A stretch of 64,000 nt of DNA from Dryocola sp051307055 (GCF_051307055.1 NZ_CP149994.1:3596001-3660000), one strand, 5' to 3'; positions 24,400 to 32,893 are shown, counted from the stretch's first letter. Program-made: numbers and translations. The notes: generated by a model not told the origin, from the letters alone.

Positions 24400-24996
24400 A
24401 TGAAAAAAGATATGGACTGCCAAAATATCGTCTTAGTAAGCTGCAATTTATATGCGCTAATGGGATTAGAAAGTTTAATAAATCAGTGTACAGAAAGCGT
24501 TAAGCTCACCGCATCTGTTAATCATTATACAGACCTTGCCAGCTTGCTTAGTACGCAAAGGATTGACATTGTCATCCTGATACACTGCAATCAGGCTATG
24601 GCAGGGATGAACTGGTTCCGATACATTACAGAATTGAAAATAAAATTTCCTCATCTCTTCCTGTGCATGTATTCATCGCATACAACAATATTATCGCCAG
24701 TCAGGGATTATTCAGACGCATTTTTTTGTTTTGATGAATCAGTAGAAAGCTGGCAAAAACACTTTAGCCAGCTGCTGGAGTCTGCGAAAAAGGCGCCAAA
24801 AGCCCTTAACAAGAAATTAAGCTTAACAGCGCTTGAATGGCTGATATTGAAGGAGATCCAGAAAGGCAGAAGAAATCAGCGTATCGCTGAAAAAACGCAT
24901 TTAACCTATCGAAAAGTAAGTGCCTTGAAGAGCAGAGCTAAAAGAAAGCTTGGTCTGAAAAATAACACCGAACTATTGCTATTTCTGACCAACTAG
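24400..24996 (+). CDS. LuxR-type regulator with degenerate receiver-like domain (copy 2)
   Basis: 198 residues from ATG 24400, preceded by GGGAG at 24390-24394; the open frame to 24307 is not needed. The receiver-like N-terminus (NIVLVSCNLYALMGLESLI, IDIVILIHCN, PHLFLCMYSSH) has Ile at the phosphoacceptor position, so classical phosphorylation is impossible. The C-terminal LuxR helix-turn-helix (LTALEWLILKEIQKGRRNQRIA, RKVSALKSRAKRKLGLKNN) ends LLLFLTN, against LLVFLTS in copy 1. It is divergent from the copy 2 MarT-like gene, repeating the cassette 1 layout. Confidence 0.75.
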   Translation: MKKDMDCQNIVLVSCNLYALMGLESLINQCTESVKLTASVNHYTDLASLLSTQRIDIVILIHCNQAMAGMNWFRYITELKIKFPHLFLCMYSSHTTILSPVRDYSDAFFCFDESVESWQKHFSQLLESAKKAPKALNKKLSLTALEWLILKEIQKGRRNQRIAEKTHLTYRKVSALKSRAKRKLGLKNNTELLLFLTN

Positions 24997-25790
24997 CTTA
25001 ATAAAAATCAGCATCTGATACTGGCAACTCTTTAATAGCCGTAACTGCCGCCCTATCCTATCTTCCGTGGCCTCCAGATCATTTGAACGTGGGAGTTTCC
25101 GGAGCTATTATTTTAGTAGCGAAAGCCCATATTATCTTTATGATTACCCTGCCGTGCTTTAATCGCTTAGTTAAGCAATACCGGCGAGATAATGGATTTA
25201 GCTACAACCTTTTATAGTTAGCCGTAACACTTTCATCTGCATCTGCATTAACGCACCATCCCGATTTCCCTTAAATGCTTTTTCTTTATCTCGTCCGTCA
25301 TTATTTTAATCAACATTACTGGAAACGGCCTCAGTCATTAATTAAAACATTTTTATCAGAGATAATTTTCTTTCAAGCCAATAATTGATGATAACTTATT
25401 TTAAATGATATTTTATTAGCGTTACGATTTTGCTTACCGAACAGAGCCCTTACCAAAATAATCATTCATAATCAATTTGTTACATATGATCATGCACTAA
25501 TTAATCGTGAACCCTAAAGAATAGAGACGCGGAACTGATTGCAATCAGGGATCGGCTTTTTCGATAAACGGTATAAAGCCCTTTGAAAGGTAGCGCAGTT
25601 TGGTAGCACTATGCTCAACGTTCCCGGGAACGAAGACAGTGTGAACCGTTTACTACGTGCGCATTTTGCACACCGAACCGGGAAGCTAAACTAACCTTCT
25701 GTATTATCGCGTGTGCGAGAGCGTTTTCAGGTAAGTTAAGCGCTATATGCTTCCGATATTTTTGAAAAAATTAAAGGGTAACCGCGCAGT
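24997..25790. other. Approximately 790-bp non-coding stretch with two perfect palindromes
   Basis: No reading frame with gene features. CTGATTGCAATCAG (25535-25548) and CGTTCCCGGGAACG (25618-25631) are perfect 14-bp palindromes 70 bp apart. Between them the text GGTAGCGCAGTTTGGTAGC resembles a tRNA D-arm, but no acceptor or T-arm can be formed. It may be a degraded boundary of the accessory segment. Confidence 0.4.
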
Positions 25791-25825
25791 AAAAAAATAA
25801 CTGCCGCCACTGCTGGCGGCATTTA
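25791..25825 (-). terminator. Rho-independent terminator of the uxaC-symporter operon
   Basis: On the reverse strand TGCCGCC and GGCGGCA arms around AGCAGT are followed by GTTATTTTTTT; it sits just after the symporter stop. Confidence 0.85.
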
Positions 25826-25835
25826 TCGTTAAGCG

Positions 25836-27374
25836 TTAACTCAGGGTTGAGGTGGCCAATTTATCTCCTTTTGGCGAGGGCCCGCACCACAGTTCGTCAT
25901 AGCTGTAACCGGTGAGGTCCTCCACAATATGGCGCGCTTCAGGCGTCACATCTTGTTTAAGTCCGTTTGCCTTCAGCCGCTCAATCTCGCTCACAAAAAT
26001 CATATGCGTCCGCTTGTTCAGGTGGAAGGTCAGCGCCTGCCAGAGCGCAATCAGCAGCAGCGCGGCGGTACCAACAAACAGCAGCAGCGCAATAGTTGTG
26101 ACCGCTTCCTGCGGCTGTACCTGGCTACCCTTCACGAAGCCACCGCTTTGCAGCAGCAGACCGACAGCAAAGGTTGCAATAGCTACCGTCGTCTTGCGTG
26201 AGAAGGTCATAACCGCAGCAAACAGGCCTTCGCGGCGCTGGCGGGTGATCATTTCGTCGATATCCGGAATAAACGGGAAGACGTTCCAGGGGGTAAATTC
26301 CAGCACGCAGCGCCCAATTTGATACACAGCGGCGAGAAGCACCAGCAGCATGACTTTATGCTCGGTCGGGAACTGGTAAACCAGGAAGAAGCCGCCCAGG
26401 CACAGCATCATTAAGCTGTAAGCGAATACGTAAAGACGGGACGGACCGTACTTAATGATGGCCATACCCGCCAGCAGCGTTACCGGCAGCCCGACAATAC
26501 TCATCGACAACAGCGTTCCCGCAAGCGAGGATGAAACGTTCAGACAGTAAACGCAGAAGAAGACGAATACGGTGTTGTAGATATCCTTCGCGGTGAAGGA
26601 GAAAAGATAGATTGCCAGATGCTTGCGGAATGCGCGAACTTTTAGCGTAGAAGCATACTCTTTCAACAGGCTACCGAGGGCAACAAGCTTCTCGCCAGCG
26701 CTCGTGGCTTTACGATCTTTTTCTAACTCAGTCAACATTTCCGGCGTCAGCTCACGCTCCCAGGTAACTTTCCAGGAGATAAAGACACAGAGCATGAACA
26801 TCACGGCAAAAACCACGCCGTTGATCAGATAAGCTTCGGCATTCTTTTCACCGAGCTGGCCAATCAGCACGCCCGGAATAAAGGTCGCAAGGAAAGTGCC
26901 GGAAGCTGAAAGAAACATACGACAGGTCGAAAGCTTGGTACGGTCATTGAAGTCTTTGGTCATCTCAGAAGGTAATGTTTCCCAGGGAATCAATACCACT
27001 GCGGCGATAATCTCAAACGCCAGGTAGACGGAAAGATAGAACCAGTAGTTCATGCCGTTTAGCCACAGCAGGATATAAACCAGCATTAGCGGCGCGCCGA
27101 TCAACAGGAAGAAACGACGGCGGCCAAACTTCTTGCCCAGGTAGTTCTTATAAAAATGGTCGGTGATGCTGCCCATAAACAGGCTAACGACCGCATCGAC
27201 AATACGGGCGATGGCAACAATGGATGCCGCTTCAACCGGCGATAAGCCAACGAAGGTGGTGTAGAAGAAAAGCAGCCATGCGCCAATAACGGTAAATGCT
27301 CCGCCGCCCATTATATCCGTCATACCGTAGCCGATGCTGACGGGAATTGTGACTTTTCTGCTCTTACGCATCAT
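25836..27374 (-). CDS. GPH-family (MelB-like) sugar:cation symporter, probably for hexuronides or hexuronates
   Basis: 512 residues with about 12 hydrophobic helices and a cytoplasmic C-terminal tail. GPH family signs: N-terminal YGMTDIMGGGAF, DHFYKNYLGKKFGRRR with FFLLIGAP in loop 2-3, and PWETLPSEMTKDFNDRTKL in loop 4-5. The family moves glycosides, pentosides and hexuronides with sodium or protons; substrate is inferred from the neighbour uxaC, whose stop is 23 bp upstream in the same operon. Oligogalacturonides or glucuronides are both possible. The ribosome site and an MMRKSRK start fit ATG 27374. Confidence 0.8.
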   Translation of the reverse strand: MMRKSRKVTIPVSIGYGMTDIMGGGAFTVIGAWLLFFYTTFVGLSPVEAASIVAIARIVDAVVSLFMGSITDHFYKNYLGKKFGRRRFFLLIGAPLMLVYILLWLNGMNYWFYLSVYLAFEIIAAVVLIPWETLPSEMTKDFNDRTKLSTCRMFLSASGTFLATFIPGVLIGQLGEKNAEAYLINGVVFAVMFMLCVFISWKVTWERELTPEMLTELEKDRKATSAGEKLVALGSLLKEYASTLKVRAFRKHLAIYLFSFTAKDIYNTVFVFFCVYCLNVSSSLAGTLLSMSIVGLPVTLLAGMAIIKYGPSRLYVFAYSLMMLCLGGFFLVYQFPTEHKVMLLVLLAAVYQIGRCVLEFTPWNVFPFIPDIDEMITRQRREGLFAAVMTFSRKTTVAIATFAVGLLLQSGGFVKGSQVQPQEAVTTIALLLFVGTAALLLIALWQALTFHLNKRTHMIFVSEIERLKANGLKQDVTPEARHIVEDLTGYSYDELWCGPSPKGDKLATSTLS

Positions 27375-27397
27375 AGTTTATCCCTGAATCTGGCCTG

Positions 27398-28804
27398 TCA
27401 AAAACGAAAATAGCGGCGGGCGTTTTCCACGCATATGCCGCGAATCATGGAATCAAGGATTCCGTTATCTTCCGGCACTTCCCCTCTTTCCACCCAGCCG
27501 CCGATCAGATCGCAAAGGATGCGGCGGAAATAATCGTGTCGGGTGTAGGAGACAAAGCTGCGTGAATCGGTGAGCATGCCTATAAAGTTTGACAGCAGGC
27601 CTTGATCGGCAAGGGTGTTGAGCTGATTAACCATGCCGCGTCGCGTATCGTTAAACCACCAGCCGGAGCCGAATTGCAGCGGGGATTTCACTCCCTCTTC
27701 GCCGCTCTGGAAGTTTGCGATGGCAGAAGCGACCACATCGTTGTAGCTGGCGTTGAGGTTATAGAGGATAGTTTTTGGCAAACCTTTATTTTCAGTCATC
27801 GCGCTTAGCAACGCATTCAGACTTGCCGCCAGATGCGTTTGATCGCCAATGGAATCAAAGCCGCTATTGATGCCGACCTGTTCGAGCATTAACGCGTTAT
27901 TGTTACGAATGGCGCCAAAGTGGATCTGCATCGCCCAGTCGCGCTGTTTATACATTTTGGCTAATGCGACAAAGATAGCGCTGTCCCACGCCTGAAGCTC
28001 ATCATCACCCAGCGCTTCGCCCGCCAGACGACGCTCAAACAGCGCAACTTGCCCGGCCTCGTCAAGCCTGTGGAAACGCAGCGCCAGCGGACCGTGATCG
28101 GAAACCCGGCAGCCGGTAGTGTGGAAAAATTCCACTCGCGCTTCGAGCGCCGCCAGGAATTCGCTATGGGAGGTTATCGCGATGCCGGTTTTCTGTGCCA
28201 GACGGGAAATAAAATCCAGGAAACGATCCGGGTCAGTTTCGAACAGTTCATCCGGCCGGAAGGTCGGCAACACGAGCGTGGAAAAATCCGCTTTTTTTGA
28301 CAGTAGCTGGTGATATTCCAGATCGTCCAGCGGGCCATCCGTTGTGCAAAGCGCCTCAACGTTTGAGCGTTGAATTAATGCCTGGGGTAAAAAATCCTTA
28401 TGGCGCAGCTGTTCATTGCACCGTTCCATAATGCTACGCCAGTTTTTGCTGCTTAAAGTTTCATCGATATGAAAGTAATTTTTTAGCTCAAGGTGAGTCC
28501 AGTGATATAACGGATTGCCAAAACTGGCCTCAACGGTTTGCGCCCACGCCTCAAATTTCTCTTCTGCCGGCGCGTCCCCGGTAATTTTCCGCTCCGGAAT
28601 TCCGTTTGCGCGCATAGCGCGCCATTTGTAGTGGTCGCCTTCCAGCCAGAGTTGGGTAATGTCATTAAAAGCTTTATTTTCCCAGATGGCTTTAGCTTCA
28701 AGATGGCAGTGGTAATCAATAACAGGCAACGTTTTTGCCACTTCAGAATACAACCGCCGTCCCGGTTCGTTATTTATCATGAAACAGCTATTAATCATCG
28801 TCAT
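27398..28804 (-). CDS. uxaC: UxaC, uronate isomerase
   Basis: 468 residues from ATG 28804, which has GGAG 5 bp upstream. It isomerises glucuronate to fructuronate and galacturonate to tagaturonate. Amidohydrolase-like motifs: DYHCHL (metal HxH) near residue 34, WLEGDHYKWRAMR, HWTHLELKNYF, IHFGAIRNNN, GFDSIGD, FGSGWWFNDTRRGM and GMLTDSRSFVSYTRHDYFRRILC. It matches E. coli UxaC along its length but is clearly diverged, which suggests a second or acquired copy. It leads the uxaC-symporter operon and is divergent from uxuA. Confidence 0.95.
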   Translation of the reverse strand: MTMINSCFMINNEPGRRLYSEVAKTLPVIDYHCHLEAKAIWENKAFNDITQLWLEGDHYKWRAMRANGIPERKITGDAPAEEKFEAWAQTVEASFGNPLYHWTHLELKNYFHIDETLSSKNWRSIMERCNEQLRHKDFLPQALIQRSNVEALCTTDGPLDDLEYHQLLSKKADFSTLVLPTFRPDELFETDPDRFLDFISRLAQKTGIAITSHSEFLAALEARVEFFHTTGCRVSDHGPLALRFHRLDEAGQVALFERRLAGEALGDDELQAWDSAIFVALAKMYKQRDWAMQIHFGAIRNNNALMLEQVGINSGFDSIGDQTHLAASLNALLSAMTENKGLPKTILYNLNASYNDVVASAIANFQSGEEGVKSPLQFGSGWWFNDTRRGMVNQLNTLADQGLLSNFIGMLTDSRSFVSYTRHDYFRRILCDLIGGWVERGEVPEDNGILDSMIRGICVENARRYFRF

Positions 28805-29278
28805 CGTAGCTCCACACAAGGATTATGTTTCGGTAAACCATATCCGCCCGCTACTGAAATTTTTGCGCAAATGGTTTTTGTGGCGCTCACGTTACACCTG
28901 TCATTTTCTTTGAGTCTACTACCATACAAGAATGCGTAGGAAAATTGTGACTCAAGTCATACTATCCTGCCGTTGGTAAAAATAAGGGGAATAACCCTGG
29001 GGAAAATCAATAAATTTTGCTGCCATAAACGTTATGGAAGAGGCCAATGAATTAATACAGCGTGTTCACTATATTTTATCAATTCCACAACTCATAAATA
29101 AATTATTCGGCTGTGAAACTCGGGCAGCGCGATGGAAGCGCCTTTTTCTCCGTTGCCATCGTTAATTTTTTTCACAATAGGGTTGATCAAAGCGCGATTG
29201 CTGAATACCCTAGAAAAAAGATACTAGTATGGTACTATTTTCAGCAGGACATAACGCGATGAATAAGGTGGATGCGAA
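28805..29278. promoter_or_regulatory. Divergent uxaC/uxuA control region with shared operator motif and CRP site
   Basis: The motif TA-S-TACCATAC-W-AG occurs twice: on the plus strand at 28917-28930 (toward uxaC) and on the minus strand at 29223-29236 (toward uxuA), identical at 12 of 14 bases. The uxuA copy overlaps a plausible -10 (GATACT) with -35 TTGCTG 16 bp upstream. A CRP-like site TGTGA-CTCAAG-TCATA lies at 28946-28961. The pattern fits specific repression plus catabolite control of both units. Confidence 0.55.
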
Positions 29279-30349
29279 ATGCAGATGACAATGCGCTGGT
29301 TTGGGCCACAGGAAGATAAGATCCCGCTGGAGCATATCCGGCAGGTGCCGGGAGTGGAAGGTGTGGTGGGAGCGCTGTATGACGTTCCGCCAGGAGAAGT
29401 CTGGCCGGTTGAAAAAATTAAAGCGCTAATCGAGCAGGCGCACGGCGCCGGGCTGAAAATGGAAGTCATTGAAAGCGTCAATATTCACGATGACATCAAA
29501 ATCGGCGCGCCAGCACGCGACCGCTACATTGAAAACTATAAACAGACCATCCGTAATCTGGCCGGCTTCGGCATAAAGGTCATCTGTTATAATTTCATGC
29601 CGGTATTTGACTGGATGAAAACGGACATGAACTACGTTCTGCCAGATGGCTCTTTGACCATGGCTTTTGAAAAGCATGGTATTGATAAGTCACTGGAAGA
29701 AGTTGTAAAGGAAGTGCTGGATAACTCTAACGGCTTTGCCTTACCGGGCTGGGAACCTGAGCGCCTGGCAAAAGTACAGGAATTATTCGCCCGCTATAGC
29801 GATGTGGATGACGATAAGCTGCGGGAAAATCTGTTTTATTTCCTCCGGGAAGTGATTCCGGTTTGTGAAGAGGTCGGTGTGAAGATGGCGATTCATCCGG
29901 ACGATCCGCCATACTCTATTTTTGGTCTGCCACGCATTGTAAAAAATCATGCCGATCTGGCGATGATTTGCGATACCGTAGATTCGCCAGCGAACGGCAT
30001 CACGCTATGCACAGGATCCATCGCTGAAGATCCGGATAATAATGTATATGAGATCCTTGCCAAATTTACTCGCCGTAAGCGTATTCACTTTGCCCACGTC
30101 CGTAATATTAAGCTGATCAAGGATAAAGACTTCTACGAATCAGCGCATCCATCGCAGTACGGTTCTCTGGATATGTACCGCGTTATGCAGGCGCTGCATG
30201 ACAACGGTTTTGATGGCTATATCCGTCCGGATCACGGTCGCTTCATTTGGGGCGAAACGGGCCGCCCGGGATACGGTCTTTACGATCGCGCTTTGGGCGT
30301 AACCTATCTGCTGGGGCTCTGGGAAGCGCTGAGTAAAAAAGGGCAGTAA
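29279..30349 (+). CDS. uxuA: UxuA, mannonate dehydratase (short type)
   Basis: 356 residues, preceded by GGTGGA at 29266-29271. It dehydrates D-mannonate to 2-keto-3-deoxygluconate. Family motifs: MRWFGPQ at the N-terminus, GVEGVVGALYDVPPGEVW, ESVNIHDDIK, CYNFMPVFDWMKTDM, and the metal-site segments MAIHPDDPPYSIFGLPRI, CTGSIAEDPDNN, HFAHVRNI and IRPDHGRFIWGE. E. coli UxuA is 394 residues; this protein lacks most of the helical insert in the middle and so looks like the shorter form common in Firmicutes. It is divergent from uxaC and supplies the next-but-one step of the pathway; the reductase UxuB is not in the window. Confidence 0.93.
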   Translation: MQMTMRWFGPQEDKIPLEHIRQVPGVEGVVGALYDVPPGEVWPVEKIKALIEQAHGAGLKMEVIESVNIHDDIKIGAPARDRYIENYKQTIRNLAGFGIKVICYNFMPVFDWMKTDMNYVLPDGSLTMAFEKHGIDKSLEEVVKEVLDNSNGFALPGWEPERLAKVQELFARYSDVDDDKLRENLFYFLREVIPVCEEVGVKMAIHPDDPPYSIFGLPRIVKNHADLAMICDTVDSPANGITLCTGSIAEDPDNNVYEILAKFTRRKRIHFAHVRNIKLIKDKDFYESAHPSQYGSLDMYRVMQALHDNGFDGYIRPDHGRFIWGETGRPGYGLYDRALGVTYLLGLWEALSKKGQ

Positions 30350-30371
30350 TAAACTGCCACGTTTCTGCTAA

Positions 30372-30397
30372 AAAACCAGCCATGCGGCTGGTTTTTA
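30372..30397. terminator. Bidirectional terminator between uxuA and yeaR-like gene
   Basis: AACCAGCC and GGCTGGTT arms around ATGC, flanked by an A-run and a T-run, so it can serve both convergent genes. Confidence 0.88.
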
Positions 30398-30419
30398 CTC
30401 TTATCCGCACAGCTGGAGC

Positions 30420-30776
30420 TCAACGCTTAGCCGTACTTACCACCTGCCCAAATCCTTTGCCGTCCAGCTGCGCTTCCGGTGCGGCAAAGAAATCGATATT
30501 GAAATAGGTATCATCGGTCAGCAGCTCGATGCGATGCCAGTACTGCGGCGGGCTTACGCCAAAACAGCCTTCATTAATGACTACCTCAATTTCCGGCGTG
30601 GTGTCATTTTCGTTTTTAAAGCCGATGTACTTTACCGCCCCGGCCATCACGGAAAGGCGGCCATAGACATCTTTTTTGGTGTTGTGGTGAGTGAGCAGCG
30701 CTTTCGGTACGGAGTCTTTATTCCAGAAAGGTGTGGAACGGGTATGTTTGTAATCTGCCGGGATGCGATGTGCCAT
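30420..30776 (-). CDS. YeaR-like DUF1971 (cupin-type, TehB-related) protein
   Basis: 118 residues from ATG 30776 (MAHRIPADYKHTRSTPFWNK), with GGAG 7 bp upstream; the frame beyond is not needed. It matches E. coli YeaR and the DUF1971 family: HTRSTPFWNK, RLSVMAGAVKYIGF, a cupin-like PPQYWHRIELLTDDTYFNIDFFAAPE. Family members are small cytoplasmic proteins linked to tellurite or nitrate/NO response with no proven reaction. Here it is convergent with uxuA, so a role in sugar-acid use is possible but unsupported. Confidence 0.85.
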   Translation of the reverse strand: MAHRIPADYKHTRSTPFWNKDSVPKALLTHHNTKKDVYGRLSVMAGAVKYIGFKNENDTTPEIEVVINEGCFGVSPPQYWHRIELLTDDTYFNIDFFAAPEAQLDGKGFGQVVSTAKR

Positions 30777-31192
30777 GAGGTTCTCCACAGTGTAAATGAA
30801 ATCTATTCTTATTAAAGCAATACGCATGCCAGAACTATAAGCCGTTGTTTAACATGTGAATACATCTACTTGCATGCAGCGGGCGAGTCATAATGACTAT
30901 GCCAAAATGGTCCGATTGACTCAGCAATGTCATTTTGACCACACGCCGACAGGTAAGATGCAGCATGCGTTACTTGCGGATGCGCTATGCCTGTAAGAGG
31001 GCGGGCAGTGTAGCGCTAAGCGTAGTTCACGGTGAGATGGGCAACCAGCGATAAGGCCCGCCCGGTTTAAGCTTCTTTTTATCACAGTGTGATCCACCTT
31101 CACCATTGAGCCTCTTCGCCTGGGGTTAAGCAGCTGTACGGAGTAAAATGGAACAATGTTTTAAAACCCTATCAATTCGCTAAGGAGTCATT
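30777..31192. other. 416-bp intergenic region upstream of yghZ
   Basis: Holds the yghZ promoter region with AAGGAG at its end (31182-31187). GGGCGGGC (30999-31006) and GCCCGCCC (31056-31063) can pair around a 49-nt loop. ATCACA-G-TGTGAT at 31081-31093 is a perfect inverted repeat whose arms point outward, so it is not a normal CRP site. No gene seen. Confidence 0.5.
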
Positions 31193-32233
31193 ATGTCTTA
31201 TCAGGCTTCCCCCTCCCGTTATGAATCCATGCAGTATCGCCGTTGCGGCCGCAGCGGTCTGAAATTACCCGCCCTTTCCCTCGGCCTGTGGCATAATTTT
31301 GGGTATATCAGCAATCTGGAATCACAACGTGCGCTGCTGCATAAAGCGTTTGATTCAGGCATCACCCATTTTGATTTAGCCAATAATTACGGCCCTCCTC
31401 CCGGTTCGGCTGAAGAGAACTTTGGCCGCCTGCTGCGCCAGGATTTTGCGGCTTATCGCGATGAGCTGATTATCTCGACCAAAGCCGGTTACGACATGTG
31501 GCCGGGCCCGTACGGCTCCGGCGGCTCGCGCAAATACCTGCTGGCAAGCCTTGATCAAAGCCTGCAGCGCATGGGACTCGACTATGTCGATATCTTCTAT
31601 TCGCACCGCGTTGATGAAAATACGCCGATGGAAGAAACCGCTTCGGCGTTAGCCCAGGCCGTGCAAAGCGGTAAAGCGTTATATGTCGGCATCTCTTCTT
31701 ATTCCCCGGAACGCACGCAGCAAATCGCCGGGATGCTACGCGAGTGGAAAATTCCGTTACTCATCCATCAGCCCTCCTACAATCTGCTAAACCGCTGGGT
31801 TGATAAGAGCGGCCTGCTGGATACGCTTGAACAAAACGGTACGGGCTGTATTGCCTTTACGCCGCTGGCCCAGGGCCTGTTGACCGGAAAATACCTGCAC
31901 GGTATTCCAGACGGATCGCGTATGCAGGCCGAAGGGAAAAAAGCACGCGGGCTGACGGAAAATATGCTTTCTGAAGCCAACCTGAACAGCCTGCGTTTGC
32001 TTAATGAGATGGCGCAACGGCGCGGGCAGACCATGGCGCAAATGGCGCTTAGCTGGCTGCTGAAAGATGAAAGGGTAACGTCCGTTTTGATTGGCGCAAG
32101 CCGCCCGGAGCAGCTGGAAGAGAATGTGAAAGCGCTGGAGAATCTGCGTTTCAGCGCCGAAGAGCTCAGCGCCATAGATAAACACGTGGCGGATGGCGAG
32201 CTGAATCTCTGGCAGGCTTCTTCAGACAAATAA
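31193..32233 (+). CDS. yghZ: YghZ (Gpr), L-glyceraldehyde-3-phosphate reductase, aldo-keto reductase
   Basis: 346 residues, the E. coli length. AKR14-type member: active-site Asp and Tyr in HFDLANNYGPPPGSAEENFG, Lys in IISTKAGYDMWPGPYG, His in DIFYSHRVDE, and NADPH-binding VLIGASRPEQL near the C-terminus. It reduces L-glyceraldehyde 3-phosphate and methylglyoxal in the cytoplasm. AAGGAG precedes the ATG. A REP-like hairpin follows the stop. Confidence 0.96.
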   Translation: MSYQASPSRYESMQYRRCGRSGLKLPALSLGLWHNFGYISNLESQRALLHKAFDSGITHFDLANNYGPPPGSAEENFGRLLRQDFAAYRDELIISTKAGYDMWPGPYGSGGSRKYLLASLDQSLQRMGLDYVDIFYSHRVDENTPMEETASALAQAVQSGKALYVGISSYSPERTQQIAGMLREWKIPLLIHQPSYNLLNRWVDKSGLLDTLEQNGTGCIAFTPLAQGLLTGKYLHGIPDGSRMQAEGKKARGLTENMLSEANLNSLRLLNEMAQRRGQTMAQMALSWLLKDERVTSVLIGASRPEQLEENVKALENLRFSAEELSAIDKHVADGELNLWQASSDK

Positions 32234-32239
32234 CCTTCC

Positions 32240-32266
32240 GGCGGGTGGCGCCTTTGCTTACCCGCC
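32240..32266. repeat. REP-like palindrome after yghZ
   Basis: GGCGGGT and ACCCGCC arms around GGCGCCTTTGCTT resemble the REP element at 4018-4047 (GGCGGAT, TTATCCGCC). It lies between convergent genes. Confidence 0.6.
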
Positions 32267-32286
32267 CTGTCGATCTCAGCGTGTCG

Positions 32287-32790
32287 CTATACGTCGGCCA
32301 GGTCTATGACAGGACGCTGGTAATGCGGCCAGACCAGGGCCACCAGAGCGGGATACGCCTCGTGGCTTAATTCATTGAAGCACTGCCGTAAATTGAGCAC
32401 TTCTATATCGCAGAGAGAAACATGCTCTCCTTCAGCACAGCGCTTTTTGATATTGTCATAATATTTATATACTGCTGAATTCAAATCGCTGCACCGCCGC
32501 TGGGCATTAAATAATTCCGGGCTGGTGGTCAGCTCATCAATGCGCATTCTTTTTATGGTGGCATAAGTAAAGTCGATATATTCGCTATTGACGCGCCAGA
32601 AGTAATCCGGAGTAATACGAGACATCAGCATTGAAAAATAGTCTTCGCGTTCTTCAGCGCTGCTGGCAGAAAGCTCTTTTAATTTCCCTGAAGTCGCGCT
32701 TTCCTGCGCGGGGGACATCTCTTTCATTAACAGCAGTACGATGCATAACAACATCAGCAGGGTCACAATGAAATAGAAAACGCTGTGCAT
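32287..32790 (-). CDS. Hypothetical membrane-anchored protein
   Basis: 167 residues. An N-terminal hydrophobic helix (residues 4-22, FYFIVTLLMLLCIVLLL) is followed by a charged helical soluble part with three cysteines (RRCSDLN, KRCAEGEHVSLCDIEV) and a C-terminal LVWPHYQRPVIDL. No family is recognised. The start is preceded by AGGAGT on the reverse strand. It stands alone between yghZ and an unrelated small operon; the relatively AT-rich composition and lack of an E. coli counterpart here suggest acquired or fast-evolving DNA. Confidence 0.7.
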   Translation of the reverse strand: MHSVFYFIVTLLMLLCIVLLLMKEMSPAQESATSGKLKELSASSAEEREDYFSMLMSRITPDYFWRVNSEYIDFTYATIKRMRIDELTTSPELFNAQRRCSDLNSAVYKYYDNIKKRCAEGEHVSLCDIEVLNLRQCFNELSHEAYPALVALVWPHYQRPVIDLADV

Positions 32791-32893
32791 CAGAAACTCC
32801 TGTGTTTTTTACTGTAGAATTAAGGCATCATAATATTGACATTCCGCCCCAAAATGCGTCCAGCAGGCTTTTGATATTAAAGGACACTACCCA

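Noticed and set aside
25584..25632. tRNA or tRNA remnant
   Set aside because: GGTAGCGCAGTTTGGTAGC resembles a D-arm, but no acceptor stem, anticodon arm or TTC-containing T-arm can be formed around it.
18835..25835. Classical integrase-type genomic island at pheV
   Set aside because: No integrase gene and no repeated copy of the tRNA 3' end (TTCGATTCCGAGTCCGGGC) was found downstream. The region is accessory, but its mode of entry is unknown.
31081..31093. CRP site upstream of yghZ
   Set aside because: ATCACA-G-TGTGAT has the CRP half-sites in the wrong (outward) orientation with a 1-bp centre.
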